Positions 9,176-17,005 of a DNA stretch of 64,000 nucleotides are shown one piece after another; positions within the stretch are counted from its first letter, which is position 1, and every line of letters starts with the position of its first letter. Source of the stretch: Salinibacterium amurskyense (GTDB lineage Bacteria; Actinomycetota; Actinomycetes; Actinomycetales; Microbacteriaceae); assembly GCF_002797685.1 (NCBI RefSeq), contig NZ_PGFH01000001.1, positions 1,426,001 through 1,490,000 on the forward strand, in the 5' to 3' direction. The notes beneath the pieces are model-generated. The model was not told where the DNA came from and did not search any database. It worked only from the letters and a program-made list of their open reading frames with translations. The position numbers and the translations under genes are program-made.

Positions 9176-9298
9176 GCGGCTGCGGCCCGCCCCGCCCCGC
9201 CCCGGCCCCGGCCGCCTCCACCTCCACTGCCGCCGCCGCCGCCGCCGCGTCCGCCTCCGGCGCCGCGCCCGCCACCTCCGCCGCACCCAGCCGAGGTC
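9176..9298. other. C-rich/G-rich low-complexity tract with G-quadruplex potential on the minus strand
   Basis: The plus strand is almost pure C with short G spacers and CCG/CCT triplets. At 9186-9209 there are five runs of three or four C separated by one or two bases, so the complementary strand has five G-runs with loops of 1-2 nt. That is a textbook intramolecular G-quadruplex pattern. Downstream to 9298 is a CCGCCGCCG repeat. Open frames here encode only Gly/Arg- or Pro-rich low-complexity peptides, so I call no gene. It fills part of the 480-bp gap between glyS and the AbiEi-like gene. Confidence 0.75.
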
Positions 9299-9366
9299 TC
9301 GCGGCTTCCCGCTGAACCTCGTTGCCTCATCGCACGACTCGCTCGCGTTCCACCCCAAACCCCTTC

Positions 9367-9467
9367 GGAAATTCAGGAAATCTGCCTTGGTGCGCGATCG
9401 TGTCAAAGCCTGTGCCGCGGAATCCCGGCATTCCATTGAAAAGCTCCTGCGGATTTCCTGAATTTCC
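9367..9467. repeat. Inverted-repeat element, copy A
   Basis: Arms at 9367-9385 (GGAAATTCAGGAAATCTGC) and 9449-9467 are inverted repeats matching at 18 of 19 positions. They enclose 63 bp that has a nested GGAAT/ATTCC hairpin (9419-9423 with 9430-9434). The same arm sequence recurs at 10430-10517. It lies upstream of the AbiEi-like gene. No transposase or target duplication is visible, so it may be a non-autonomous palindromic element or a pair of binding sites. Confidence 0.7.
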
Positions 9468-9564
9468 ACAGCGAACTGCTCGTTCACATTGCTTCAGCGG
9501 TCGGTTAGTCAACTGAAGCCGCCTTCGCAGACTCTGCCGGGGAATCCGGGACGATGCTGTCGTC

Positions 9565-10488
9565 ATGATGGATGTGCGCGAATTGGTCGATGAGCTGGGT
9601 GGGCTTGCGCAAAAACAGCAATTGGTCGCGCGGGGAGTCCGCGATTGCGATCTCACTCGTGCTGTCCGGCGAGGTGAGGTTGTTAGAGCTCGCCAAGGGT
9701 GGTACTCCACGGCGGCTGAATCAGAACCGCGGTTGCGAGCGGTGCGCGTAGGCGGTCGTCTAACCGGGGTCTCGGCAATCGCCGACTGGGGCGGCTGGGT
9801 TCTCGGCGACCAACCGTTGCACGTGTCCGTGGTTCAGAACGCAGCACGATTGCGGAGCCCCCGGAATCGGCGTCGCCCCCTCAGCAATCACAGCGGGGTC
9901 CGAGTACATTGGGATCCGGCCGAAGTCAATGATCAGGGAACGAATTGGCACGTCAGCGTATTCGATGCGCTCAAGCGCACAATTCTCGATGAAAGCCTAG
10001 AAACGGCAGTTGCTGCCGTCGACTGGGCGCTGCACACTGGCCGCATTGACGGGTTCGATTTCGAGCGGCTGATTCTCGCCTTACCGCTTGGCAAGCGAAA
10101 GATCCGCTCGTGGATCGATGCGCGTTGCGAGAGCTTGCCCGAGAGTCTTGCGCGTACCCGTTTGAGGCTGCACGGCCATCGAGTTGAGATCCAGATTCCT
10201 GTAGGCCTCAAGCGGATTGATCTTGTGGTGAACGGAATCGTCGGCCTTGAGATAGATGGGCGCCAGTTTCACGCGCATACTTTCGAAGAGGACCATCTCA
10301 AGGCGATCGAAATAACAATTGCGGGATTTCATGCCATGAGTATCAGCGCAAGGATGGTTTTCACGCAGTGGGAGCTGTTTCTGCAGGGCTTGGATAGCGC
10401 GATGGCCTTCCATTCGCAGTCTGGCTTCGGAAATTCAGGAGATCCGACGTTTTCAGAAATACGACGCCAGCGAAAACGCGAGTTCTGA
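9565..10488 (+). CDS. AbiEi-type antitoxin N-terminal domain protein with DUF559/Vsr-like C-terminal domain
   Basis: A 307-residue protein. Residues 1-50 look like the winged-helix AbiEi N-terminal domain, with the typical segment VRRGEVVRARQGWYST. Residues about 205-275 look like a DUF559/Vsr-type nuclease fold (KRIDLVVNGIVGLEIDGRQFH, then a helix and a strand), the PD-(D/E)xK arrangement of D, E and a later hydrophilic residue. Such fusions are common in actinobacteria and are annotated as type IV antitoxin-like, but no AbiEii nucleotidyltransferase toxin is next to it. The last 20 codons run through the left arm of inverted-repeat copy B, so the C-terminus may have been altered by that repeat. 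No good ribosome binding site is seen; ATG at 9568 is equally possible. Confidence 0.8.
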   Translation: MMDVRELVDELGGLAQKQQLVARGVRDCDLTRAVRRGEVVRARQGWYSTAAESEPRLRAVRVGGRLTGVSAIADWGGWVLGDQPLHVSVVQNAARLRSPRNRRRPLSNHSGVRVHWDPAEVNDQGTNWHVSVFDALKRTILDESLETAVAAVDWALHTGRIDGFDFERLILALPLGKRKIRSWIDARCESLPESLARTRLRLHGHRVEIQIPVGLKRIDLVVNGIVGLEIDGRQFHAHTFEEDHLKAIEITIAGFHAMSISARMVFTQWELFLQGLDSAMAFHSQSGFGNSGDPTFSEIRRQRKREF

Positions 10489-10517
10489 GGGCTGAGCTTG
10501 CGGATTTCCTGAATTTC
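10430..10517. repeat. Inverted-repeat element, copy B
   Basis: Arms at 10430-10446 (GAAATTCAGGAGATCCG) and 10501-10517 are inverted repeats matching at 16 of 17 positions and share their sequence with copy A. The 54-bp centre has a nested hairpin, CGTTTTC at 10448-10454 with GAAAACG at 10472-10478. The left arm lies inside the 3' end of the AbiEi-like gene and the right arm just beyond it. A following Ala/Lys/Arg-biased open frame to 10713 is not convincing as a gene. Confidence 0.7.
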
Positions 10518-10709
10518 GAAGGTGGAGGCACCACGAGCCCAAAATCGGCCAGCACAACGAGCCGGCCGCCGCCGAAAGCCGGCTGCTGGCAAAACCTCGG
10601 CCACCGCCAAAAGGCTAGCCACCGCCCAAAAGACGGCCGCACGCGAGCCGGAGAGCAGCCGCAAGCTCACGCGAGGGAATACTCGAGGCGCCCGCGCGTT
10701 AACGCTGAG

Positions 10710-11375
10710 GTGAATGATTCAGCAAACCCGATTGCCCCTGTCAAAATCGACATTTGGTCCGATGTTCAGTGCCCCTGGTGCTACATCGGAAAGCGTCGCC
10801 TCGAAGCGGCCGTCGAAAGCTCCGGTATCGCCGTTGACATCGAGTACCACTCCTTCGAGCTGGCTCCCGATACTCCGGTGGAGTACGAGGGAACTCCCAC
10901 TCAGTTCTTGAGCGAGCGCAAGGGCTTGCCGATGCCGCAGGTGAAGGAGATGCTGACCCGCGTCACCGACATCGCCACGAGCCTCGGTCTTGACTATGAC
11001 TACGACCACATTCACCAGACGAACACGATCAAGGCGCACGAGCTTCTGCATTTTGCGAAGGCTCAGGGGCGTCAACTTGAGATGAAGGAACGCCTGTTGG
11101 AGGCATACTTCGTCAAGACTGAGCACGTCGGCCGCGTAGAAGACCTCGCCGATATTGCGGCGTCCATCGGCTTCGATCGCGATGAAGTCGTTCGTGTTCT
11201 TGAGTCGAACGAGTACCTTCCCGCAGTGAAGGCCGACATGGAAGTTGCCATGCAGTACGGCATCCAGGGCGTGCCATTCTTCGTGATCGAGGGCAAGTAT
11301 GGAGTTTCGGGCGCGCAAGAAAGTGAAACCTTCGCTAACGTACTCACACAAGTACTTACCGAAAGAGACGCGTAA
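10710..11375 (+). CDS. DsbA-family oxidoreductase (FrnE-like)
   Basis: A 221-residue thioredoxin-fold protein with the redox motif CPWC in WSDVQCPWCYIGKRRLE near residue 22. The cis-proline loop is GIQGVPFFVIEGKYGVSGAQ near residue 185. Length, lack of a signal peptide and the DVQCPWCYIGK pattern match the cytoplasmic FrnE/2-hydroxychromene-2-carboxylate isomerase-like branch. GTG at 10710 is the only plausible start before the domain; the purine stretch ahead of it is very close, so the ribosome binding site is poor. The small ORF at 11380 follows immediately and may be co-transcribed. Confidence 0.88.
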   Translation: MNDSANPIAPVKIDIWSDVQCPWCYIGKRRLEAAVESSGIAVDIEYHSFELAPDTPVEYEGTPTQFLSERKGLPMPQVKEMLTRVTDIATSLGLDYDYDHIHQTNTIKAHELLHFAKAQGRQLEMKERLLEAYFVKTEHVGRVEDLADIAASIGFDRDEVVRVLESNEYLPAVKADMEVAMQYGIQGVPFFVIEGKYGVSGAQESETFANVLTQVLTERDA

Positions 11376-11379
11376 CGCA

Positions 11380-11532
11380 ATGGATGCCGCAACGAAGCCA
11401 ATCCCGACCTTCGCACTTCAGCAGCTCGGCGACCCGAACGCGGTGGCCTGTGAAGGCGATGCGTGTGTTGTCGTTGACGACCGTCACTCGCAGGCGCTCG
11501 TCAACCGCCAGATCGATGAAGGTCTGGTCTAG
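11380..11532 (+). CDS. Small conserved-looking protein (50 aa) downstream of DsbA-family gene
   Basis: ATG at 11380 lies 4 nt after the DsbA-family stop. The 50-residue product has no transmembrane segment and ends in an acidic helix. It contains two cysteines in VACEGDACVVV, a CxxxxC pair that might be a substrate or partner of the upstream oxidoreductase (inference). Its stop overlaps the convergent gene's stop by 4 nt. I do not recognise the family. Confidence 0.55.
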   Translation: MDAATKPIPTFALQQLGDPNAVACEGDACVVVDDRHSQALVNRQIDEGLV

Positions 11533-11969
11533 CCGACAAAACCCCGCTTCGACCATTCGATGAGTTCGGCGGCGCTGGCCTGTTCTGGCGCGGCTTTTGC
11601 GACCCGTGACGGTATGAGAGTGAGTGGCGCAGTGGTCGGGCGTGCGGGCAGTGACGCGTGCTGAGCATCCGGTGCGTTGAAGCGCTTGTTGATCAGTGCG
11701 CCGATGATCGCTCCGCCACCAAAACCGACCGGCAATAGCAAGAGGTACAGCGTCGGGTCGAGGTTGGCGGCAGAGCCGACGGCGAGCACTCCTGCTACGC
11801 CCACGGCGGCTCCGATCGAGAACGATACCCACCAGCGCTGCAGCTTGGCATTTTCTTTGTCCCAGGCGCGTTGGGCCCGCAGTTGTTCAAGCGCTTCGTC
11901 GCGCGGCGCGGGGCTCACCCACAGACGTGCTTCGAAACGGAAGACATTCGGATGCTCGTCAAGGGCCAT
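11529..11969 (-). CDS. Hypothetical membrane protein with two transmembrane segments
   Basis: A 146-residue protein. The N-terminal 45 residues are charged. Two hydrophobic segments follow (VSFSIGAAVGVAGVLAVG and LYLLLLPVGFGGGAIIGALI). The C-terminal tail is polar and Pro/Ala-rich. The start ATG overlaps the stop of the upstream YbaK gene by one base (TAATG), so translation is coupled. No family is recognised. Confidence 0.72.
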   Translation of the reverse strand: MALDEHPNVFRFEARLWVSPAPRDEALEQLRAQRAWDKENAKLQRWWVSFSIGAAVGVAGVLAVGSAANLDPTLYLLLLPVGFGGGAIIGALINKRFNAPDAQHASLPARPTTAPLTLIPSRVAKAAPEQASAAELIEWSKRGFVG

Positions 11970-12448
11970 TAGTTGTTTCCTGCTTCGGTCGTGATGTCGG
12001 CAACGATCGCGTCGAGGCCGCTGATGAGGTCATCCGCCAGCACCCACGCGGTATGACCGTGGTCGCCGGCACCCATGGACACGCGCTTTCCGACCATGCG
12101 TTCGTCGGCGTAGACGGGCCAGGCGGTGGTGCTGCCGAGCGGGGTGATGGTGCCGCGGGCATAGCCGGTGGCGTCGAGGGCAACCTCGGCTTCGGGCATC
12201 CGGAGCTTATTGACGCCGACGAGTGCCCGAAGTTTGGGCCACGAAATCTGACGATCGCCGGGAACGAGTGCGAAGAGGAAGCTGCCATCACTGCGCTTGA
12301 CGACGAGCGATTTCACGATTTCGGCGGGAGTAATCCCCAGCAGTTCGGCAGCGTGTTCGAGTGAGGTCGCGGGCGCACGTTCGATGATTTCGATGGGGAT
12401 GCCGCGGCGTTCGGCATCGTCGCGAACGCGGTCAGTTCCTGCCGTCAT
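11969..12448 (-). CDS. YbaK/EbsC-family aminoacyl-tRNA editing protein
   Basis: A 159-residue YbaK/ProX-like protein of the family that deacylates mischarged tRNA such as Cys-tRNA(Pro). It shows the family pattern of a short N-terminal helix and TSLEHAAELLG. The strand VKSLVVKRSDGSFLFALVPG contains the conserved Lys. GYARGTITPLG and the SMGAGDHG loop follow. It is coupled to the downstream membrane protein gene and divergent from dusB. Which mischarged tRNA it clears cannot be read from the sequence. Confidence 0.88.
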   Translation of the reverse strand: MTAGTDRVRDDAERRGIPIEIIERAPATSLEHAAELLGITPAEIVKSLVVKRSDGSFLFALVPGDRQISWPKLRALVGVNKLRMPEAEVALDATGYARGTITPLGSTTAWPVYADERMVGKRVSMGAGDHGHTAWVLADDLISGLDAIVADITTEAGNN

Positions 12449-12504
12449 TCGGGGCCTCCCGGGATATGCGGCAAGGTTCAGGCTCGCCGTGGGACAATTG
12501 CTAC

Positions 12505-13671
12505 GTGACTATTCTTGCCCCTGCCGACCCGCGTGTCGCGCCACAGCTCTCTATTGGGAACCTCGACCTCGATGTTCCTGTCGTTTTGGCGCCCATGGCA
12601 GGCATCACCAACACCGCTTTCCGCCGCTTGTGCCGCGAGTATGGCGCTGGTCTGTACGTCAGCGAAATGATCACGAGCCGCGCTCTGGTGGAGCGCACGC
12701 CTGAGAGCATGCGTCTCATTACGCACCACGAGTCGGAGACGACTCGCAGCATTCAGCTTTACGGCGTCGACCCGAAGACGGTGCGCGAAGCGGTCACGAT
12801 GCTGGTCGCCGAAGACCGTGCCGACCACATTGACTTGAATTTCGGATGCCCGGTTCCCAAGGTCACTCGCAAGGGTGGGGGAGCGGCGCTTCCGTGGAAG
12901 ATCGATCTGTTCCGCGACATCGTGGAGGGCGCTGTGAAGGCGGCCGGCGATGTTCCATTGACGATCAAAATGCGTAAGGGTATTGACGCTGATCACCTGA
13001 CGTACCTTGAGGCCGCGCGCGTTGGCGCTGGTGCTGGGGTTGCCAGTATTGCGCTGCACGCTCGCACGGCTGCTGATTTCTACTCCGGCCACGCTGACTG
13101 GTCGGCTATCGAGAAGCTCAAGAACACGATCACCGATACGCCCATTCTCGGCAACGGCGACATCTGGAGCGCCGCCGATGCTCTCCGCATGGTCGACGAG
13201 ACCGGATGCGACGGGGTCGTTGTCGGGCGCGGTTGCCTCGGTCGTCCGTGGTTGTTCGGGGATCTCGCTGCCGCCTTCCGTGGTGAGACGCTCAAAGCTG
13301 AGCCCACACTCGGCGAAGTCGCCACGGCGTTTAAGCGCCATGCCGAACTTCTGGTCGAATTCTTTGGCGAAGAAGATCGCGCCTGCCGCGACATCCGTAA
13401 GCATGTTGCCTGGTACTTCAAGGGCTACTCGGTGGGGGGCGAATTGCGGGCCGGTATGGCCGCTGTTCAATCGCTCGCCCACATGGACGAATTGTTGGGC
13501 AACCTTGACTGGTCGCAGCAGTATCCCGGCATCGATGCCGAGGGTCAGCGCGGTCGTGCGGGTCGCCCGAAGAAGCCGACGCTTCCGCAGGGGTGGCTCG
13601 ACAGCCGCGAACTGCAGGAGTCGCACCGTTCCGAGCTGAATCAAGCAGAATTGAGTACCAGTGGCGGTTAA
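12505..13671 (+). CDS. dusB: tRNA-dihydrouridine synthase (Dus family)
   Basis: A flavoenzyme that reduces uridine in tRNA D-loops. The 388-residue protein has the FMN-binding TIM-barrel start VVLAPMAGITNTAFRRLC. The catalytic Cys is in DLNFGCPVPKVTRKGGG near residue 110. KMRKGI, ALHARTAADFYSG and the phosphate-binding VVVGRGCLGRPWLF follow. GTG at 12505 is preferred (GGGACA upstream); an in-frame ATG at 12466 would add 13 residues. The stop lies inside the next gene, dgt, by 11 nt. Confidence 0.93.
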   Translation: MTILAPADPRVAPQLSIGNLDLDVPVVLAPMAGITNTAFRRLCREYGAGLYVSEMITSRALVERTPESMRLITHHESETTRSIQLYGVDPKTVREAVTMLVAEDRADHIDLNFGCPVPKVTRKGGGAALPWKIDLFRDIVEGAVKAAGDVPLTIKMRKGIDADHLTYLEAARVGAGAGVASIALHARTAADFYSGHADWSAIEKLKNTITDTPILGNGDIWSAADALRMVDETGCDGVVVGRGCLGRPWLFGDLAAAFRGETLKAEPTLGEVATAFKRHAELLVEFFGEEDRACRDIRKHVAWYFKGYSVGGELRAGMAAVQSLAHMDELLGNLDWSQQYPGIDAEGQRGRAGRPKKPTLPQGWLDSRELQESHRSELNQAELSTSGG

Positions 13672-14905
13672 GGGCTATACGGAAGCGGACGCCGAGCGTT
13701 GGCTTCCCGAGCAGCATTCGAGTCGCCGTAGTGATTTTGCGCGCGACCGGGCACGGGTTTTGCACTCGAGCGCGCTGCGTCGCCTCGCGGCCAAAACACA
13801 GGTTCTCAGCCCCACGATGGGCACTGACTTTGCCCGCAACCGTCTCACCCATTCGCTCGAGGTCGCTCAGGTCGGCCGCGAGCTCGCCGACAGCCTGGGG
13901 CTTGACCCGGATGTCGTCGACACGGCCTGCCTTTCTCACGATCTCGGGCATCCGCCTTTCGGTCACAACGGCGAACGTGCGCTCAACGAGTGGGCGGATG
14001 ACATCGGCGGCTTCGAGGGGAATGCTCAGACCTTGCGCCTACTGACGCGCATCGAGCCGAAGGTATTCGGGCCTGACGGAAAAACTTACGGCCTCAATCT
14101 CACGCGGGCCAGCTTGGACGCGAGCACGAAGTACCCGTGGCCTAGTGCTCAGGGCATTCCTGACCCGAGCGGTCGCAGCAAGTACGGTTTCTTCGACGAC
14201 GACACGGCCGCTTTTGAGTGGTTGCGGGCCGGAGCGCCGGATCGTCAGCGCTGCATCGAAGCTCAGGTCATGGACCTCTCCGACGACATCGCCTATTCCG
14301 TGCACGACTTCGAAGATGCCATTGTCGGCGACTTCATCGACGTCACGGCGCTGGGAGCCCGCGTCAATCACGACGATCTCGTGAAGTCGATGTTCGAGTG
14401 GATCGGTGGCGAGTTCACCCACGATGAGCTCATCGCGGCCTTCGACCGCCTTGACCTGCTGGATCCGTGGATCGATCAGTGGGATGGAAGTCGTGCCGCC
14501 CACGGTCGCCTCAAGAACCTCACTAGCCAACTGATTGGCCGTTTTGCCGGTGCGGCAGTTCAGGCCACGCGCGAAGCTCACCCGACGGATGCTCTTGCTC
14601 GCTTCGGCGGCAGCTTGGTCGTGCCCAAGGAGATTCAGGCGGAGATCGCGGTGCTCAAGGGCATCGTGGCGGCCTTCGTTATGTCGACGAACGCTCGCCG
14701 CCCGATCTATCAGCAGCAGCGCGACGTGCTCACCGAGCTCGCCGATGTCTTGCTCTGGACTGCTCCCGTGAACCTCGATTCTGGTTTCACTGCGGATTGG
14801 AATTCCGCTGAGAACGATCATCAACGCAAGCGCGCGGTAGTAGATCAGGTAGCTAGCCTCACGGATCAGTCCGCGATTGCCTGGCACACACGACTCGTTG
14901 GCTAG
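13661..14905 (+). CDS. dgt: Deoxyguanosinetriphosphate triphosphohydrolase (HD superfamily)
   Basis: It hydrolyses dNTPs to nucleoside and triphosphate. The 414-residue protein has the dGTPase/HD pattern: RNRLTHSLEVAQ, then CLSHDLGHPPFGHNGE near residue 95 with the metal-binding His-Asp pair, then VMDLSDDIAYSVHDFEDA near residue 210. The GTG start overlaps dusB by 11 nt and dnaG follows after 32 nt. The dusB-dgt-dnaG order is common in actinobacteria. Confidence 0.93.
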   Translation: MAVKGYTEADAERWLPEQHSSRRSDFARDRARVLHSSALRRLAAKTQVLSPTMGTDFARNRLTHSLEVAQVGRELADSLGLDPDVVDTACLSHDLGHPPFGHNGERALNEWADDIGGFEGNAQTLRLLTRIEPKVFGPDGKTYGLNLTRASLDASTKYPWPSAQGIPDPSGRSKYGFFDDDTAAFEWLRAGAPDRQRCIEAQVMDLSDDIAYSVHDFEDAIVGDFIDVTALGARVNHDDLVKSMFEWIGGEFTHDELIAAFDRLDLLDPWIDQWDGSRAAHGRLKNLTSQLIGRFAGAAVQATREAHPTDALARFGGSLVVPKEIQAEIAVLKGIVAAFVMSTNARRPIYQQQRDVLTELADVLLWTAPVNLDSGFTADWNSAENDHQRKRAVVDQVASLTDQSAIAWHTRLVG

Positions 14906-14937
14906 AGTCGTCGGCCGGTCGGCCTAGAATTGCGATT

Positions 14938-16845
14938 GTGGCTGGCCTGATTAAACGAAGCGATATCGACGAGGTGCGTTCGCGCACGAACCTCGCCGAT
15001 ATCGTCGGCGACTACGTCACCCTCAAGAGCGCCGGTTCCGGCTCTATGAAGGGCCTGTGTCCTTTCCATGAGGAGCGCAGCCCCAGCTTCCACGTGCGAC
15101 CCCAAGTGGGCTTCTATCACTGCTTCGGATGCGGTGAAGGCGGCGACGTCTACACCTTCCTGCAGCGCATGGATCACGTCTCGTTCTCCGAGGCCGTTGA
15201 GCGCCTCGCTGGCCGCATTAGCTACGAACTTCACTACGAGGATGGCGGCGCGGCCACCGATCACGGCAATCGCGCGCGCATCTTGGCGGCCAATCAGGCG
15301 GCATCCGAATTTTTCGTCGCCCAGCTCGCGAGCCCCGAGGCAGCACCCGGCCGCAGCTTTTTGGGCGAACGTGGTTTCGATCAGACTGCTGCCGAGCGCT
15401 TCGGCATCGGTTTTGCGCCTCGCGGTGGCGTGCTCATGAAGCACCTCAACAAGCTGGGCTACTCCTCAGAAGAACTCGTCGTTGCCGGCCTCATCGGCAA
15501 GGGGGAGCGAGGCGACTATTACGACCGTTTCCGCGGGCGCCTGGTGTGGCCCATCCGTGATGTCACCGGTCAGACCTTGGGCTTTGGCGCTCGGCGACTG
15601 CTTGACGACGACAAAGGCCCCAAGTACCTGAACACTCCCGAGACGCCGGTCTACCACAAGAGCCAAGTGCTCTACGGGCTCGATCTTGCCAAGAAAGACA
15701 TTTCGCGCGGCAAGCAGATTGTTGTGGTCGAGGGCTACACGGATGTCATGGCCTGCCATCTTGCGGGCGTCACGACCGCTGTCGCCACGTGTGGCACGGC
15801 GTTCGGTGTGGACCACATCAAGATCGTGCGCCGCATGATCGGCGACTACGACAACGCTGACACCACGGCGACGGGTGAAGTCATCTTCACGTTCGACCCG
15901 GATGAAGCGGGCCAGAAGGCCGCCAACCGCGCCTTTGCCGAAGAGCACCGTTTCGCTGCGCAAACCTTCGTTGCTGTGGCGCCCGACGGCCTCGACCCCT
16001 GCGATTTGCGTCTGAAGAAGGGCGATGGTGCGGTGCGCCGTCTTGTCACCACTCGCAAGCCCATGTTTGAGTTCAAGATTCGCCGCGAGTTGGCCGTGCA
16101 CGACCTCGAAACTGTCGAGGGCCGCGTTGCGGCGTTGCGTGCTGCGGCCCCGGTGGTCGCGGGTATCCGCGATTCTGCTTTGGGTATTGGTTACGTGCGC
16201 AGTGTTGCGGGTTGGCTCGGTATGGAGCCCACCGAGGTGCAGAACGCTGTGACCGCCGCAAAACGCACTGCAGCCCCGTCAGGGCCGCCGAAGGCGCCGC
16301 AGCAGTCGCAGTCCGAGTCGTCTTCCCAGTCCCCGCCAGAGGGCTTCGGTGAGGCGCCAGCACAGGCTGGTCCCTCGATCATGAGCTTGAAGGTAGACGC
16401 GATTACGCGGCTCGAGCGAGACACCCTCATGGCGGTGCTGCAGCATCCGGATGTCGTGGGCGCCGAGCTCATCGGCAAGCTCACGCAGATCTCGATCGCC
16501 GAGCCGTCACTCGCGGTGGTGCGCGACGCCATTGCTTCTCTCGTGGATCGCGCGCTCGAACCCGGTTGGGCATCCGCCGTCGCCGACGAAGTGCCGTCGT
16601 CGTTCTCGACTTTCGTCAAGCAGCTTAGCGTTGCACCGATTCCCGAGCGTGAAGAACGCATCGCGGTGTACTGCGTTCAGGTCACGACTGACCTCATCGA
16701 GCGCGACTTCTTGCGCCAAAAGAGGGAGCTTCTCGGTGTCCTCCAGCGCATGGACCGCGAGAGCGACCCGGAACGTTACGTGCAGACCCAGCGCGATCTG
16801 ATGAGGATTGAAGCGGATCGCCGTGCGCTCCGCGAAGAAACCTAA
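14938..16845 (+). CDS. dnaG: DNA primase DnaG
   Basis: It makes RNA primers at the replication fork. The 635-residue protein has the N-terminal zinc ribbon CPFHEERSPSF...CFGCGEGGDV (about residues 41-65). The RNA polymerase domain contains FGARRLLDDDKGPKYLNTPET. The TOPRIM segment is VVVEGYTDVMACHLAG with the acidic FTFDPDEAGQKAA. A Gln/Ser/Pro-rich linker near residues 440-475 leads to the C-terminal DnaB-interaction domain. The start is GTG at 14938, which gives the expected MAGLIKRSDIDEVRS-type N-terminus. Confidence 0.97.
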   Translation: MAGLIKRSDIDEVRSRTNLADIVGDYVTLKSAGSGSMKGLCPFHEERSPSFHVRPQVGFYHCFGCGEGGDVYTFLQRMDHVSFSEAVERLAGRISYELHYEDGGAATDHGNRARILAANQAASEFFVAQLASPEAAPGRSFLGERGFDQTAAERFGIGFAPRGGVLMKHLNKLGYSSEELVVAGLIGKGERGDYYDRFRGRLVWPIRDVTGQTLGFGARRLLDDDKGPKYLNTPETPVYHKSQVLYGLDLAKKDISRGKQIVVVEGYTDVMACHLAGVTTAVATCGTAFGVDHIKIVRRMIGDYDNADTTATGEVIFTFDPDEAGQKAANRAFAEEHRFAAQTFVAVAPDGLDPCDLRLKKGDGAVRRLVTTRKPMFEFKIRRELAVHDLETVEGRVAALRAAAPVVAGIRDSALGIGYVRSVAGWLGMEPTEVQNAVTAAKRTAAPSGPPKAPQQSQSESSSQSPPEGFGEAPAQAGPSIMSLKVDAITRLERDTLMAVLQHPDVVGAELIGKLTQISIAEPSLAVVRDAIASLVDRALEPGWASAVADEVPSSFSTFVKQLSVAPIPEREERIAVYCVQVTTDLIERDFLRQKRELLGVLQRMDRESDPERYVQTQRDLMRIEADRRALREET

Positions 16846-16942
16846 CCGCTGCTCTTTGGTTGCGTTCGTGTAAATATCCCCCAATCGCGGGTATACGACC
16901 TAGTCTCGAAGCTTCCTCGTGTGTTACTACTGAGGAACTACG

Positions 16943-16973
16943 ATGCGCGGCGCCTACAAACGCGCCGTCGCAT
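16943..16973 (+). terminator. Hairpin with T-run between dnaG and the ABC transporter operon
   Basis: ATGCG-CGGCGC pairs with GCGCCG-T-CGCAT (11 bp with one bulge) around an 8-base loop and runs into TTTT. It lies 98 bp after dnaG and just ahead of the ribosome binding site of the lipoprotein gene. It may terminate dnaG transcripts or act as a leader attenuator for the transporter operon. Confidence 0.55.
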
Positions 16974-17005
16974 TTTCTGCACGCAACAGGAAGAGGTAGA
17001 CGGAT

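Noticed and set aside
9133-9330. Gly-rich minus-strand ORF in the low-complexity tract
   Set aside because: It is mostly a translated GGC/GGA repeat, starts beyond a terminator and lacks a ribosome binding site.
9367-10517. CRISPR array or insertion sequence made by the repeated arms
   Set aside because: The repeats are inverted pairs, not regularly spaced direct repeats. There is no transposase and no visible target duplication, and no cas genes occur nearby.
10522-10713. Ala/Lys/Arg-rich plus-strand ORF before the DsbA-family gene
   Set aside because: Histone-tail-like composition is expected by chance here, there is no ribosome binding site, and it would overlap the next start.
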